From assembly GCA_023391275.1 (NCBI GenBank), contig JAEWBE010000112.1:1-53185 (forward strand): a stretch of DNA of 53,185 nucleotides. The letters run 5' to 3'. The notes beneath the pieces are model-generated. The model saw only the letters and a list, made by a program, of their open reading frames with translations. It searched no databases and had not been told where the DNA came from. This stretch comes from Bacillota bacterium (GTDB lineage: Bacteria; Bacillota; Clostridia; Oscillospirales; Acutalibacteraceae). Shown here piece by piece: positions 40,665 to 49,938 of this stretch; position 1 is the stretch's first letter, and each line of letters opens with the position of its first letter. The position numbers and the translations under genes are program-made.

Positions 40665-41312
40665 TTAAAACAGTTTTTCCAAATCTACATCCGCAAGATG
40701 TTCTGTTGCCGGCAAAATGATATCGGCACCAAATAAAATATCTTTATCTCCGATGCCGATACTTTTCATTCCGGCATTTTTCGCAGCTTCTATCCCCACA
40801 GCGGCGTCTTCCACCACAATACAGTTTTGATAAGGAACTTTTAAAAGGTCGGCCGCCTTCTGAAAAATGTCCGGATTAGGCTTTGCCCTTTCCACCATGC
40901 CGCCGTCAACAACCGCGTCAAAGCAGGAGTCCAGCCGAACACGCGCCAAAATCAATTTTGCGCTTTTGCTGGCCGACCCAAGCGCCGAAGCATACCCGCG
41001 CAATTTGATTTTTTTCAGAAATTTCGGAATTCCGGGAAGGATATCGCCCTCGCTAAGATTCGAGATCATCTGCTGGTAATACTGATTTTTTTTGTCAGCA
41101 AGCATTTCTTTTTCCCTCATGCTCAGATTGGTGATGTGACCCTGTTCGAGCACAATTTCCAAAGATTCCATTCTGCTGACTCCTTTTAACCGTTCATTCT
41201 GGTCCGCGCCGAACTCAAAGCCAAGGTCACGGGCCAGCTTCCTCCATGCCAGATAATGATACCGCGCGGTATTGACAATAACACCGTCCAAATCGAAAAT
41301 AACCGCTTTCAT
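40665..41312 (-). CDS. ycjU: Beta-phosphoglucomutase (YcjU type)
   Basis: A 215-aa HAD mutase converting beta-D-glucose-1-phosphate to glucose-6-phosphate. Nucleophile Asp7 and acid/base Asp9 in 'AVIFDLDGVIVNTARYHYLAWRKLA'; cap-domain motif 'ERLKGVSRMESLEIVL' with the RLKGVSR specificity loop; 'GSASKSAKLILARVRL'; 'KPNPDIFQKAADLL' and 'VVEDAAVGIEAAKNAGM'. Its start overlaps the stop of the GH65 gene (ATGA), as expected since GH65 phosphorylases release beta-glucose-1-phosphate. Last gene of the ycj-like cluster. Confidence 0.95.
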   Translation of the reverse strand: MKAVIFDLDGVIVNTARYHYLAWRKLARDLGFEFGADQNERLKGVSRMESLEIVLEQGHITNLSMREKEMLADKKNQYYQQMISNLSEGDILPGIPKFLKKIKLRGYASALGSASKSAKLILARVRLDSCFDAVVDGGMVERAKPNPDIFQKAADLLKVPYQNCIVVEDAAVGIEAAKNAGMKSIGIGDKDILFGADIILPATEHLADVDLEKLF

Positions 41313-43642
41313 TCGCTTAAATTCCCCTTATCCGTTTTCGTTAACCGCACCGTCAGGCAATCATGCAGCTCGTATCTTTGATTATTTATTTCTACAAAAA
41401 TATCTGCATTGAGCGGCCGATCGCATTTTAATTCTATTATGCTGTTTGACAAGTTAACGTGCAGGCAGGCGTCCTGAATTTTAATATAAAACTCCATGGA
41501 ATTCCATGTATGGGGTAACGCAGGGGAAATTCTGAGGATTCCTTCGCGCCAGGAAACACCGGCGAATCCGAAAACCACACAATTCCATACGCCGCCTAAA
41601 GATGCGGAGTGGATTCCGTCCGCTGAGTCATAGGGATTGTCATTGATATCAATTTCCATCGCCTTTTTAAAAAATGCATATGCATGATCCGCAAAGCCGC
41701 TGTTCGCGCAGGCCTGCGCATACACGCAATAACTGAGTGAAGAGTCATGAACGGTCCGTTCTTCATAATAGGAAATATTTTTCCGCATCACTTCACGGCT
41801 GAACAAATTTTGCAGCAGATTGAAAAGCATGACGACATCCGCCTGCTTTAATACCTGTAGGTTAACGACTTCGTCTCTCGAATAATCCATTAATATGGAT
41901 TGCTTATGCTTGCTGTTTTTATATTTTTCAATATTGGACAATTCTTTTTTTGACAAAAAAGAGTCGTCCTGAGGAATGATATTGTGACTGTTCGGCTGGG
42001 GTAAATAGATTTTTTCAACAAAGTCTTTCCAAACCGGTTCCTGCCGGTCCAATTTTAAGTCCTGAACCATTTGGTGGAACTGTTCCGGATAACCCGCTTT
42101 TAAGCATTCCAACCGATCAATTGCCAGTTTTACACAAAACCACGCCATATAGTTTGTGTATGCATTGTTGTCGACGTGTTCGTCGTATTCATCCGGTCCT
42201 ATCACATCCCTGATCACGTAACAGTCTTTTTCCGCAACATAAACAGCCCTCGAAACCCAAAAAGCTGCAGACTCAAAAATGATTTGGTTCCCATATTTCA
42301 GCATAAATTCCGTATCATTCGTAACCGTGCAGTAATTCCAAACGGCATATGCAATATCCGCCGTAACGTGGCATTCTTTGATTCCGGACCACACTCTGTT
42401 CGCTTTTCCCGTATGTATATTCAGCTGCGCATATAACGGCGTTTCCTCAAATCCGTTTCTTGCCGTTTCCCATGGGAACATCGCCCCCTCACAGCCGAAT
42501 TGCCGCGCCTTTTCCCGGGCCTGCGGCAGTCCACGGTGCCGGAATAAAAGCAGATTTTTCGCCTGATCTGGAAATACATAGGAAAAAAAGGGTAAAACAA
42601 AAATTTCCGTATCCCAAAACACATGCCCCTTGTAGCCTTCCCCGGTCAGGCCTTTTGCCGCAACGCTGTAGGAAGAAGTGTTTCTCGGCGTCATCCCTTT
42701 CAGGTGGTACTGTGCGAAGGCAATCGCCGCTTCTTCTTCCGGCGCTGCACCGTCGATACTGATTTGTGCATACTTCCAGAATTGATTCATGGCTTTCCGG
42801 TGTTCTTCGTACAGCTCCCGGTATCCTTTTGAAAGGCAGTTGCCCAGATATTCTATTTTTTCCTTAACGCAATCAAAACCTTGTGTTTCCGAGGTATCGA
42901 TATAACTGAATTTTGAGAATACCATCGTCTGGCCCTTTTCGACGGCAAGGCGGCTGCTTTCATAAATGCTTCTGCTTTTCAGCGTAAAGCCTGGCTGGCT
43001 TTGAAGAGAACCGCCGGAAAGACTTGTTGCGCAAAGCAAGTGCAAAGTGTCTTCTTTCAGGTGTCCCTTCAGGCACATATACTTTTTATCATATACCCGG
43101 CACTCAATCTGCTTAAAATGCGAAACACCGCTGTTTGTAATCTGCCCGTTGATTCCGGAAATCAGCTCCAATGATTCAACATTCCGGTTCAGAGGTGTTA
43201 CGGAAACTGTTTGGCAGAGCAAATGACAATTCACATCCGAAGCAAACCTTCTTGACCGCACTTTAATTAAAGTCCCGTTTTTCAATGCGCAAATCGCTGA
43301 AATATTTAATTCTCCTGTATAAATATTCAGCCGCCTGCTGTATTCCTGAACGGAACAACTGTCGAAACTGAACTTTTCACCCTCCACATACAGCTGAAGC
43401 TCGGTGAGGTCCGGGCAGTTGACCAGTTCCGCGACTTCGCTTTTTCCTGCTTTCTGATAGAGCCCCCCGACAAACATGCCCCGATTTTCATTCAGAACCT
43501 TACAGTCAAAAGACGCACGAACTCCTATATATCCATTGCATTGAGCAAACGAAGATTCTGTTTTCAGCGCAAAATTGGGGTCATAAGTATTTTCCACCAG
43601 AAAGAGACCCTCTTCATTCTTTTCAACAGCATAATAGATCAT
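41309..43642 (-). CDS. ycjT: GH65 disaccharide phosphorylase (kojibiose phosphorylase YcjT-like)
   Basis: A 777-aa inverting glycoside phosphorylase of family GH65. N-terminal beta-sandwich to about residue 280, then an (alpha/alpha)6 barrel. The general acid is Glu485 in 'IGPDEYDEHVDNNAYTNYMA'. Other signatures are 'GLTGEGYKGHVFWDTEIFVLPFF' and 'LKQADVVMLF'. GH65 enzymes split alpha-glucobioses (maltose, trehalose, kojibiose, nigerose) into glucose plus beta-glucose-1-phosphate. E. coli YcjT, in the same genomic position, is a kojibiose phosphorylase, so that specificity is the best guess. GGGAGAG lies 6 bases before the ATG. Confidence 0.9.
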   Translation of the reverse strand: MIYYAVEKNEEGLFLVENTYDPNFALKTESSFAQCNGYIGVRASFDCKVLNENRGMFVGGLYQKAGKSEVAELVNCPDLTELQLYVEGEKFSFDSCSVQEYSRRLNIYTGELNISAICALKNGTLIKVRSRRFASDVNCHLLCQTVSVTPLNRNVESLELISGINGQITNSGVSHFKQIECRVYDKKYMCLKGHLKEDTLHLLCATSLSGGSLQSQPGFTLKSRSIYESSRLAVEKGQTMVFSKFSYIDTSETQGFDCVKEKIEYLGNCLSKGYRELYEEHRKAMNQFWKYAQISIDGAAPEEEAAIAFAQYHLKGMTPRNTSSYSVAAKGLTGEGYKGHVFWDTEIFVLPFFSYVFPDQAKNLLLFRHRGLPQAREKARQFGCEGAMFPWETARNGFEETPLYAQLNIHTGKANRVWSGIKECHVTADIAYAVWNYCTVTNDTEFMLKYGNQIIFESAAFWVSRAVYVAEKDCYVIRDVIGPDEYDEHVDNNAYTNYMAWFCVKLAIDRLECLKAGYPEQFHQMVQDLKLDRQEPVWKDFVEKIYLPQPNSHNIIPQDDSFLSKKELSNIEKYKNSKHKQSILMDYSRDEVVNLQVLKQADVVMLFNLLQNLFSREVMRKNISYYEERTVHDSSLSYCVYAQACANSGFADHAYAFFKKAMEIDINDNPYDSADGIHSASLGGVWNCVVFGFAGVSWREGILRISPALPHTWNSMEFYIKIQDACLHVNLSNSIIELKCDRPLNADIFVEINNQRYELHDCLTVRLTKTDKGNLSE

Positions 43643-43724
43643 CCTATGCTCTCCCTTAATTGTTAATCATATCATTCAGGCTTCAGGCGCTTTTGCAAAC
43701 GGGCATTTAATACCTAAGCCATAT

Positions 43725-44765
43725 TTATTCTAATTTTACCGGTTCTCCGCTTTCTGCCGATTGGTAAAGGGCGCCGATCACTTTTTGAATATAAGTTCCC
43801 TGCTTTGCAGTGACCAGCAGCTTTTCATTCCCCAGACAAGCCTGTACGAAATTTTTCAGGCATACAAAATGCAGATCCTTTTCATCATGAAACGGATATT
43901 CCGTATTGAGCAGCTGCCCGTTTTCTTCCCCGAAGATTTCCAGCGGGAACAGGGAGGCACCCAGTTTGTCCCCAAACAGCTGTACATTGCGAATGTCTTT
44001 TTCCTTCATGTTCAAGGCGAATGAAGTTTCCAAATGGATACTTGTGCCGTTTTCAAACCTGATATATCCAAACAGGCCGTCTTCCACCGTAAACCGATCG
44101 GGGTTCCAGCTGCCCATAAGCCCTACACCGCCCCGTTTGCCGATTCTTTGACTTTGTGTGGCGCAGACATAGGAAATTGGCGGGAAGTTTAAAAGATAGA
44201 ACGCCAGGTCTAGAACATGGGCTCCGATATCGATCAGCGGCCCGCCGCCCTGCATGGACTTATTGGTAAAGTTACCCCATCCGGGAATTCCTCTTCTTCT
44301 CAGCCACTGCACGTTTCCCGCGTAAATCTCTCCGAATACACCGGCGTCTATCTTTTTCTTGAGCAGCTCCACTTCTTTACTGTGCCTGAGGTGAAACCCA
44401 AAAGAAAGAAGCCGGTTTGTGTTTGCGGCAGTGCGTTCCATTTGTTCCGCCTCTGCCAGGGAAACGGCGGGCGGTTTTTCACACAGAACATGGCAGCCGC
44501 TGTTTAAGGCATCACATGTAATTTGGCAATGAAATTTGTTTGGAACGCAAATACTGACCGCATCGGGATGCAAATCGTCCAGCATGGTTTTATAGTCCGA
44601 ATAATAGTTTGCAATATGAAACGTGTTCGCAAGCTCTTCGGCCGATTCAATTCTTGTGTCGCAAATACCGGCAACTTCAACGTCGTCCATTGACTGGTAG
44701 CCTGGGATATGTGAAACCCGAGCAATCTGCCCCGCGCCAATCAATGCGACCCGTAATTTTTTCAT
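43725..44765 (-). CDS. ycjS: YcjS-like Gfo/Idh/MocA dehydrogenase (D-glucoside 3-dehydrogenase type)
   Basis: A 346-aa NAD-dependent oxidoreductase. Rossmann motif 'RVALIGAGQIARVSHIPGYQ', 'CEKPPAVSLAEAEQM' with the catalytic Lys, and 'GGGPLIDIGAHVLDLAFYLL' with the active-site Asp and His. E. coli YcjS interconverts D-glucosides and 3-keto-D-glucosides. ATG at 44765 has GAGGAAGG 5 bases upstream; the longer frame (44780) starts at the ribosome site itself. Follows ycjR by 20 bases, as in E. coli. Confidence 0.92.
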   Translation of the reverse strand: MKKLRVALIGAGQIARVSHIPGYQSMDDVEVAGICDTRIESAEELANTFHIANYYSDYKTMLDDLHPDAVSICVPNKFHCQITCDALNSGCHVLCEKPPAVSLAEAEQMERTAANTNRLLSFGFHLRHSKEVELLKKKIDAGVFGEIYAGNVQWLRRRGIPGWGNFTNKSMQGGGPLIDIGAHVLDLAFYLLNFPPISYVCATQSQRIGKRGGVGLMGSWNPDRFTVEDGLFGYIRFENGTSIHLETSFALNMKEKDIRNVQLFGDKLGASLFPLEIFGEENGQLLNTEYPFHDEKDLHFVCLKNFVQACLGNEKLLVTAKQGTYIQKVIGALYQSAESGEPVKLE

Positions 44766-44785
44766 ATATGCCTTCCTCATTCAAA

Positions 44786-45577
44786 TCACATAAATTGTTT
44801 CATATAATCCACAGACTTTTGATATGCCTGCAAAGGGTCTTCCCCGCGGACTCTTCCTTCATTTACAACTGCACCTTCATAACGGATATCCTTTAATGTC
44901 TGCATATGCCGTTTGAAATCAATCGATCCTGTACCCGGCTGATACCTGTGATTTTCGGCAATGTGGATATGACCGATATATTTCTGATATTGAATCAAGG
45001 ATTCGGAGATGTCATCTTCCTCAATAGACATATGATAAAAATCACCTGTAACTTTGACCATTTCAAAATTACCCAGTTCAATAATCCGAACCGCGTCCTG
45101 AATCAAGTTCAGCATATGATCCTGATACCGGTTCAGCGGTTCCAGATAAATATAGATTCCGTACTCCTTCGCGGTGACATCCAGCTCTTTCAGGGAGGCA
45201 ATAATCGCTTTCACATCCCCCTCATGACTTCTTGGCGGCACCATGGGCGGCAAACGAAATGTAAACATACCCCAGGCTGCCGGCACAACCACGCCTGTTC
45301 CCCCAACCTGCTTCAGCGCCTTGATTATCTCTTTCAAATCCGCCACGGCGTTTAACCTGCGCTCTTCAATAAAGTCACCGATCCAGCCACGATAGCCGCC
45401 GCACGCGGAGGAAACGGGCAGGCCTGATTCCTGTACCGCTTTCTTAACCTCTTCAACATTGTCGACCAGCACTTTGCCGTCCACTTCAAAACATTCAAAT
45501 CCCATGGACTTGACAAACTGAAATTTTTTAACCAAATCTTTCGGGAAAAAGTCCTTATCCTGCGTACCTAACAACAT
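44786..45577 (-). CDS. ycjR: YcjR-like 3-keto-D-guloside 4-epimerase
   Basis: A 263-aa TIM-barrel epimerase, strikingly like E. coli YcjR along its length ('CGGYRGWIGDFIEERRLNAV', 'PAAWGMFTFRLPPM', 'YLEPLNRYQDHM'). The metal ligands fall at Glu146, Asp179, His205 and Glu240, which I recall as the positions in the E. coli enzyme. E. coli YcjR epimerises 3-keto-D-gulosides at C4 to 3-keto-D-glucosides. The start codon shares one base with the ycjQ stop (TAATG), giving tight coupling. Confidence 0.95.
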   Translation of the reverse strand: MLLGTQDKDFFPKDLVKKFQFVKSMGFECFEVDGKVLVDNVEEVKKAVQESGLPVSSACGGYRGWIGDFIEERRLNAVADLKEIIKALKQVGGTGVVVPAAWGMFTFRLPPMVPPRSHEGDVKAIIASLKELDVTAKEYGIYIYLEPLNRYQDHMLNLIQDAVRIIELGNFEMVKVTGDFYHMSIEEDDISESLIQYQKYIGHIHIAENHRYQPGTGSIDFKRHMQTLKDIRYEGAVVNEGRVRGEDPLQAYQKSVDYMKQFM

Positions 45578-46641
45578 TATTTTCCGCCTCCAAACGCAAC
45601 GCCCAGCTTAATGCTTTCATCCGGATGCCTGTCAACAAATTCGCAGAAGCCCTCTGCTGATTTTTCAAACGGAACGACCGGATAAATGATATCCTCGCAA
45701 TCCAAATATCCGTTCATCAATAGCTCCCAGCAAACATCTTCAATCCTTTTGCGTGACCAGCGCGGATATTCCGGATTTGGCTCGCTGCATGCGCGCGAAA
45801 ATATAATTTTCCCATAATTGTAATGCGCTTCCTGGCCAAGCCACAATCCTGCGGGAAATGGCTTTGCAAACGCCACGTAGGCCAGTGTTCCGCCATACGC
45901 CAGCCCTTTTAATGCGGACTGCATCGCAGTTACATTGCCGCTGGTTTCAATAATTACATCGGCGCCCAGCTTATCCGTCAGCTTTTTGATTTCGTACCCG
46001 ACATCGCATGCCATGGGGTCCAGCGTTTCGTGCGCGCCGTGTTTTTTTGCAATTTCTCTTCTCATCGCGATAGGATCCACACCGATTACGGTTGTCGAGC
46101 CGATTTTAACGGCAAATTGCAGCGCTATCAGCCCGATTGCCCCCAGCCCAATTACGACCACACGATCGCCGGGCCTTACGTTCGCGTCGCGGATTGCGGC
46201 CATGGCAAACTGCGCGGGATCATAACACACAGCATTTTTTACTGAGGCATCTTTTATCATTTTCCGAAGTTTGTAATTGCCGACGGCGTTAACAATTTGC
46301 GTCTCTTTAATTGGGCCATAGGAACAAACCCTGTCACCCACGGCATAATCCGTTACATCGGCCCCTGCTTCAACAACAGTTCCGACAAACATATTCCCAA
46401 GCGGCAGGTCGCCGAACACAATTCCCCTTGGTTCGCCGTCGTCACGCTGACGGAAGATTCTCCATTCATCATCAAATTTTCCATCCACAAAAGGAGTCGT
46501 TCCCCTGAAATCAGACAATTCCGTTCCATGTTTCGGCGAAGCGAATTCAACCTTCACCTTCACTTCATTGCTTTGAATCGGCCGATCCTCATATTCTTTC
46601 AGCTCAGCCACACGCGGTGCTGTTGCAACTAATTTTTTCAT
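45577..46641 (-). CDS. ycjQ: YcjQ-like MDR dehydrogenase (D-guloside 3-dehydrogenase type)
   Basis: A 354-aa medium-chain dehydrogenase/reductase. N-terminal catalytic domain with 'PKHGTELSDFRGTTPFVDGKFDDEWRIF' and 'GNMFVGTVVEAGADVTDYAVGDRVCSYGPIKE'; nucleotide-binding 'VVVIGLGAIGLIALQFA' near residue 165. E. coli YcjQ oxidises D-gulosides to 3-keto-D-gulosides with NAD. The structural zinc cysteine lobe of alcohol dehydrogenases is not evident, as in this subgroup. First of the three redox genes, just after the permeases. Confidence 0.92.
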   Translation of the reverse strand: MKKLVATAPRVAELKEYEDRPIQSNEVKVKVEFASPKHGTELSDFRGTTPFVDGKFDDEWRIFRQRDDGEPRGIVFGDLPLGNMFVGTVVEAGADVTDYAVGDRVCSYGPIKETQIVNAVGNYKLRKMIKDASVKNAVCYDPAQFAMAAIRDANVRPGDRVVVIGLGAIGLIALQFAVKIGSTTVIGVDPIAMRREIAKKHGAHETLDPMACDVGYEIKKLTDKLGADVIIETSGNVTAMQSALKGLAYGGTLAYVAFAKPFPAGLWLGQEAHYNYGKIIFSRACSEPNPEYPRWSRKRIEDVCWELLMNGYLDCEDIIYPVVPFEKSAEGFCEFVDRHPDESIKLGVAFGGGK

Positions 46642-46681
46642 ACTTTTTTCCTCTTTTCAGTTTAATGCAAATTATCGTTTG

Positions 46682-47527
46682 TCAGCCTTTTACGCCGCCG
46701 TCGGTTCGGCCGCCTTTAATCAGTCTTTGACTGAACATATACATCACCACGATGGGCAGCGATGTCACCAGGGAAGCCGCCATCATCCTGCCCCAGATAT
46801 AGTCGGGGGTATTGAACAGGGAGTTCAGTCCAATCGGCAGCGTCATTTTGTCGGAAGAATTGATAAATATGGACGAGAACAGAACATCATTCCACGCGAT
46901 CATAAACGCATACACAAAAACAGAAACCAAACCGGAAGCGGAAAGCGGGACTACGATTCTGAAGATGATGCCCATTTTGCTCAGGCCGTCCACTCGCCCG
47001 GCCTCTTCCAGCTCCTTCGGGATTGTTTCAAAATAACTTCTGGTCATATAAATGGCCGTCGGAATTGTCTGCACGATCATGCAGATAATAACAGCTTCCC
47101 TCGTATTGCTTAAATTCATCGACGACAATAATTTGAACAGCGGAACGATCAATAAGATTCCGGAAAACATGTAGACGAAATAGAATAATTCATTGATCAC
47201 TTTCTTCCCGCCAAACTGGAGCCTCGCCAGCGCATATCCGCCTAAAATGCCAAACAGCACGGCTAAACCGGCCACGATCACTGCAATATACAGGCTGTTT
47301 TTAAAGTAGCTTACAAACGGGAAAATATTTGCGTTAAAAATATCCTGAAAATGCTGCAGCGTAAACGTCCTGGGGATTATGGTGGGTGGGTAACCGATGC
47401 TTTCCTTTGTGGATTTCAGGGAAACGCTCAGCATGATAATAAACGGTGCCAGCAAAAACAGCACAATCAGGATTACCCTGAAATAGAACCATGCCTCTTT
47501 AAGGTGTTTCCTGTTAATCTTCTTCAA
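46682..47527 (-). CDS. ycjP: Sugar ABC permease, MalG type (YcjP)
   Basis: A 281-aa permease with six hydrophobic segments and the EAA loop 'PKELEEAGRVDGLSKMGIIFRIVVPLSASGL'. It begins 'MKKINRKHLKEAWFYFRVILIVLFLLAPFIIMLSVSLKS', as MalG-type proteins do. The start appears to be TTG at 47527 with AAGGTG 7 bases upstream; it overlaps ycjO by 14 bases. Pairs with YcjO in a CUT1 (oligosaccharide) importer. Confidence 0.92.
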   Translation of the reverse strand: MKKINRKHLKEAWFYFRVILIVLFLLAPFIIMLSVSLKSTKESIGYPPTIIPRTFTLQHFQDIFNANIFPFVSYFKNSLYIAVIVAGLAVLFGILGGYALARLQFGGKKVINELFYFVYMFSGILLIVPLFKLLSSMNLSNTREAVIICMIVQTIPTAIYMTRSYFETIPKELEEAGRVDGLSKMGIIFRIVVPLSASGLVSVFVYAFMIAWNDVLFSSIFINSSDKMTLPIGLNSLFNTPDYIWGRMMAASLVTSLPIVVMYMFSQRLIKGGRTDGGVKG

Positions 47528-48395
47528 CTTTCAACACCTTCTTCCTTACCAGAATGATGCACATAAATATGACGAAAAACAGAACAATGGAAATTGCTGC
47601 GGCTTTGCCGAAATCATGTGTCGCAAATGCCATATCATAAAGATAGACGCCGATAACATCCACCTGTTTTGTTAAAAGATAAACCTCCGTATAAATGTAG
47701 AACACCCAGATGATTCTTAAACTTACAACTGTAACCAGAGTCGGCTTCAGCGCGGGATATGTAACTGCTTTAAACTTATCCCACGAACTTGCGCCGTCAA
47801 TGTCCGCCGCTTCATACAGACTTTTGTCAAGCGACTGTAAAATTGCCATAAAGGACATATACGCATATGGATAAAATCTCCATATGGAAAAAACCGATGC
47901 AAGAATAAACGCGCTGACCGGTTTATCAAACCACAGCGGGACCTCGCCCGTTAAATGTAAAACATCAATTACAATATAATTCACAATTCCATAAATATTG
48001 TTAAACATGTAGCGCCATCCAAATATCAGGCAGACAGAGGGCACAACATAAGATATTATCACAATTGCATTTACAATCTTTTTCCCTATAAACTCCCGGT
48101 TAAGGAATACCGCCATGGCCAGGCCGATAACCGTACTAAAAAAAGTTACGACTGCGGTAAATTCCAAGGTCGTTAATACTGCCTTATAAAAGGTAATATC
48201 TTTCAGAACCGATATAAAATTTTTAAGCCCTATAAATTTCGCACCCATTCTTGGATTAATCGGAACACTTTGAAAGCTGATTACAATGTTGTATATCATT
48301 GGATATCCGATTAACAGTACAAGCAATATTAAGCTTGGCGCCAACAAGGAATATGCAAATTTTGCATCGCTCCTGCTCAGCTTTTTAGATTTCAT
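47514..48395 (-). CDS. ycjO: Sugar ABC permease, MalF type (YcjO)
   Basis: A 293-aa CUT1 permease with six hydrophobic segments and the EAA loop 'DKSLYEAADIDGASSWDKFKAVTYPALKPTL'. N-terminus 'FAYSLLAPSLILLVLLIGYPMIYNIVISFQ' is typical. ATG at 48395 has GGAGG 5 bases upstream (the longer frame to 48407 includes that site). Overlaps ycjP at its 3' end. Confidence 0.92.
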   Translation of the reverse strand: MKSKKLSRSDAKFAYSLLAPSLILLVLLIGYPMIYNIVISFQSVPINPRMGAKFIGLKNFISVLKDITFYKAVLTTLEFTAVVTFFSTVIGLAMAVFLNREFIGKKIVNAIVIISYVVPSVCLIFGWRYMFNNIYGIVNYIVIDVLHLTGEVPLWFDKPVSAFILASVFSIWRFYPYAYMSFMAILQSLDKSLYEAADIDGASSWDKFKAVTYPALKPTLVTVVSLRIIWVFYIYTEVYLLTKQVDVIGVYLYDMAFATHDFGKAAAISIVLFFVIFMCIILVRKKVLKVEED

Positions 48396-48488
48396 AATTA
48401 CCTCCAAACAGAGTAAGCCTTAATTTATCGCCGTCATATCCAGTTTATTCTTTTTTTTGATCCGGTCGTCTTTTGCTTAGCGACAGAC

Positions 48489-48538
48489 AGCAACCCATTT
48501 ATGACTTCTGCTGAAACAATATCATAGAATGGGTTGCT
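48489..48538. repeat. Hairpin downstream of the ycjN-like binding-protein gene
   Basis: AGCAACCCATT (48489-48499) and AATGGGTTGCT (48528-48538) form an 11-bp stem with further TATG/CATA pairing inside. No U-tract; probably stabilises the binding-protein mRNA. Confidence 0.7.
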
Positions 48539-48553
48539 CTTCTATCTTCTCAA

Positions 48554-49906
48554 TTACTTTGCCACTTCTTCGATGGAGGATTGTGCTTTGGCCAGTTCCG
48601 AGTCAATTCCGGCATTCTGTATAAGTACATTATTCAGCATCTTGCTTATGATGCCCTTGTTTGTAATATCGCCCATTGCCATAAAGTTCTTATCGCCGAC
48701 CGTTCCAAATACCTGAAGGTTTGTAAAGGCTGCATCAATATCACCGCTCAGATGTGCGAACGCTTTGACTGTATCGTTGTCCAGGAAGGTCTTGTTTTCA
48801 TTTACAGATTTCAGTACAGGCTGAACTCCGCCGGGAGCCATTAACAGCCACTCAATATTATGCGCGTCATCCAGCAGGAAACTTACAAATTTCTTTGCCG
48901 CATCTGTTTGCTCATCACTGAGTCCGTCGGAAATCGCTAACGTGGTTATGCATCCGTAAGCGGAGGATGCTGTCTTTGTCGGTAATGCAAGGGAAACGTC
49001 TTTGATAAACCCTGCATCCACAACACCGCTTAAAATATAAGTGGAATAAAGCGCCATGGGGGTATTCTTTGCGACAAATGCGTCTTTCACATCCGCCACT
49101 TCTGTAGAGCCGGGCATGGAATAAGATGCGAGCGTTTTATAATATTCGACCGCTTCCTTCATGGCCGGAGTATTAAACGTTACATTGCCCTTGTCGTCAA
49201 ATACATTGGCGCCGTTGGATAATGCAAATTGTGAGAAAACCTGTTCTGTGAAAGTCACATCGCCGGTTGGAATCGCGATGCCGTATTTTTTATTTTTGGG
49301 ATCGTTAAACGCCTTCGCAATTTTAACCACATCGTCCCATGTTTTGGGTGTGCTGAATCCCTTTTCCTTCAGCATGGCTTCATTGACCCAGATACCCTGT
49401 ACCCATCCGCAGACCGGCACCCCGACATAATCGTTTCCGTCTTCCGTTTTAATGACCTTCAGCGCGCCGCTGAAAAATTTGTCCTCGCCTTTTTGCGAAA
49501 TGACTTCGTCAACGGCCTTAGTGTTCGTGAACTGATTTTTTACATTTGTCTTCGCCTGATCCTGGCTCAATTCAATTACCGCAGGCAGTGTGCCGCTGCC
49601 GCCCAGTGCCGTAATCTTTGAATCATAATCGTCCTCATTCACAGGAATCGATTCCACTTCAATATTCGGGTTCTCTTTTTCAAATTCACCGATGATCTTT
49701 TTAACGACATCCTGTCTTTCCTGCTCGACCTGCTGATGCATAAACTGAATTTTCACTTTACCTGCAGTGCTGACTGCCGCGCCACCCGCTGCGCTGGCTG
49801 CTGCACTGCTTGCTTTATCAGCTGTGGATGAGGAACCCGTACTGCAGCCTGCCAATCCTGTAACGATAAGAATCGCTAAGACCATACCCAAGAATCTTCT
49901 TGTCAT
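48554..49906 (-). CDS. ycjN: Oligosaccharide-binding lipoprotein (YcjN)
   Basis: A 450-aa extracellular solute-binding protein of the MalE/family 1 group. Signal peptide with lipobox 'VTGLAGCSTGSS' (Cys near residue 21), a Ser/Ala-rich linker, then the binding domain: 'KIQFMHQQVEQERQDVVKKIIGEFEKENPNIEVESIPVNEDDYDSKITAL' and 'EKGFSTPKTWDDVVKIAKAF'. Delivers an oligosaccharide or glycoside to YcjO/YcjP. A CUT1 ligand is normally larger than a monosaccharide, which fits glucoside or guloside substrates. Confidence 0.92.
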   Translation of the reverse strand: MTRRFLGMVLAILIVTGLAGCSTGSSSTADKASSAAASAAGGAAVSTAGKVKIQFMHQQVEQERQDVVKKIIGEFEKENPNIEVESIPVNEDDYDSKITALGGSGTLPAVIELSQDQAKTNVKNQFTNTKAVDEVISQKGEDKFFSGALKVIKTEDGNDYVGVPVCGWVQGIWVNEAMLKEKGFSTPKTWDDVVKIAKAFNDPKNKKYGIAIPTGDVTFTEQVFSQFALSNGANVFDDKGNVTFNTPAMKEAVEYYKTLASYSMPGSTEVADVKDAFVAKNTPMALYSTYILSGVVDAGFIKDVSLALPTKTASSAYGCITTLAISDGLSDEQTDAAKKFVSFLLDDAHNIEWLLMAPGGVQPVLKSVNENKTFLDNDTVKAFAHLSGDIDAAFTNLQVFGTVGDKNFMAMGDITNKGIISKMLNNVLIQNAGIDSELAKAQSSIEEVAK

Positions 49907-49938
49907 TTTTTTGCTCCCCTTTTTTTAATTTTATATAA

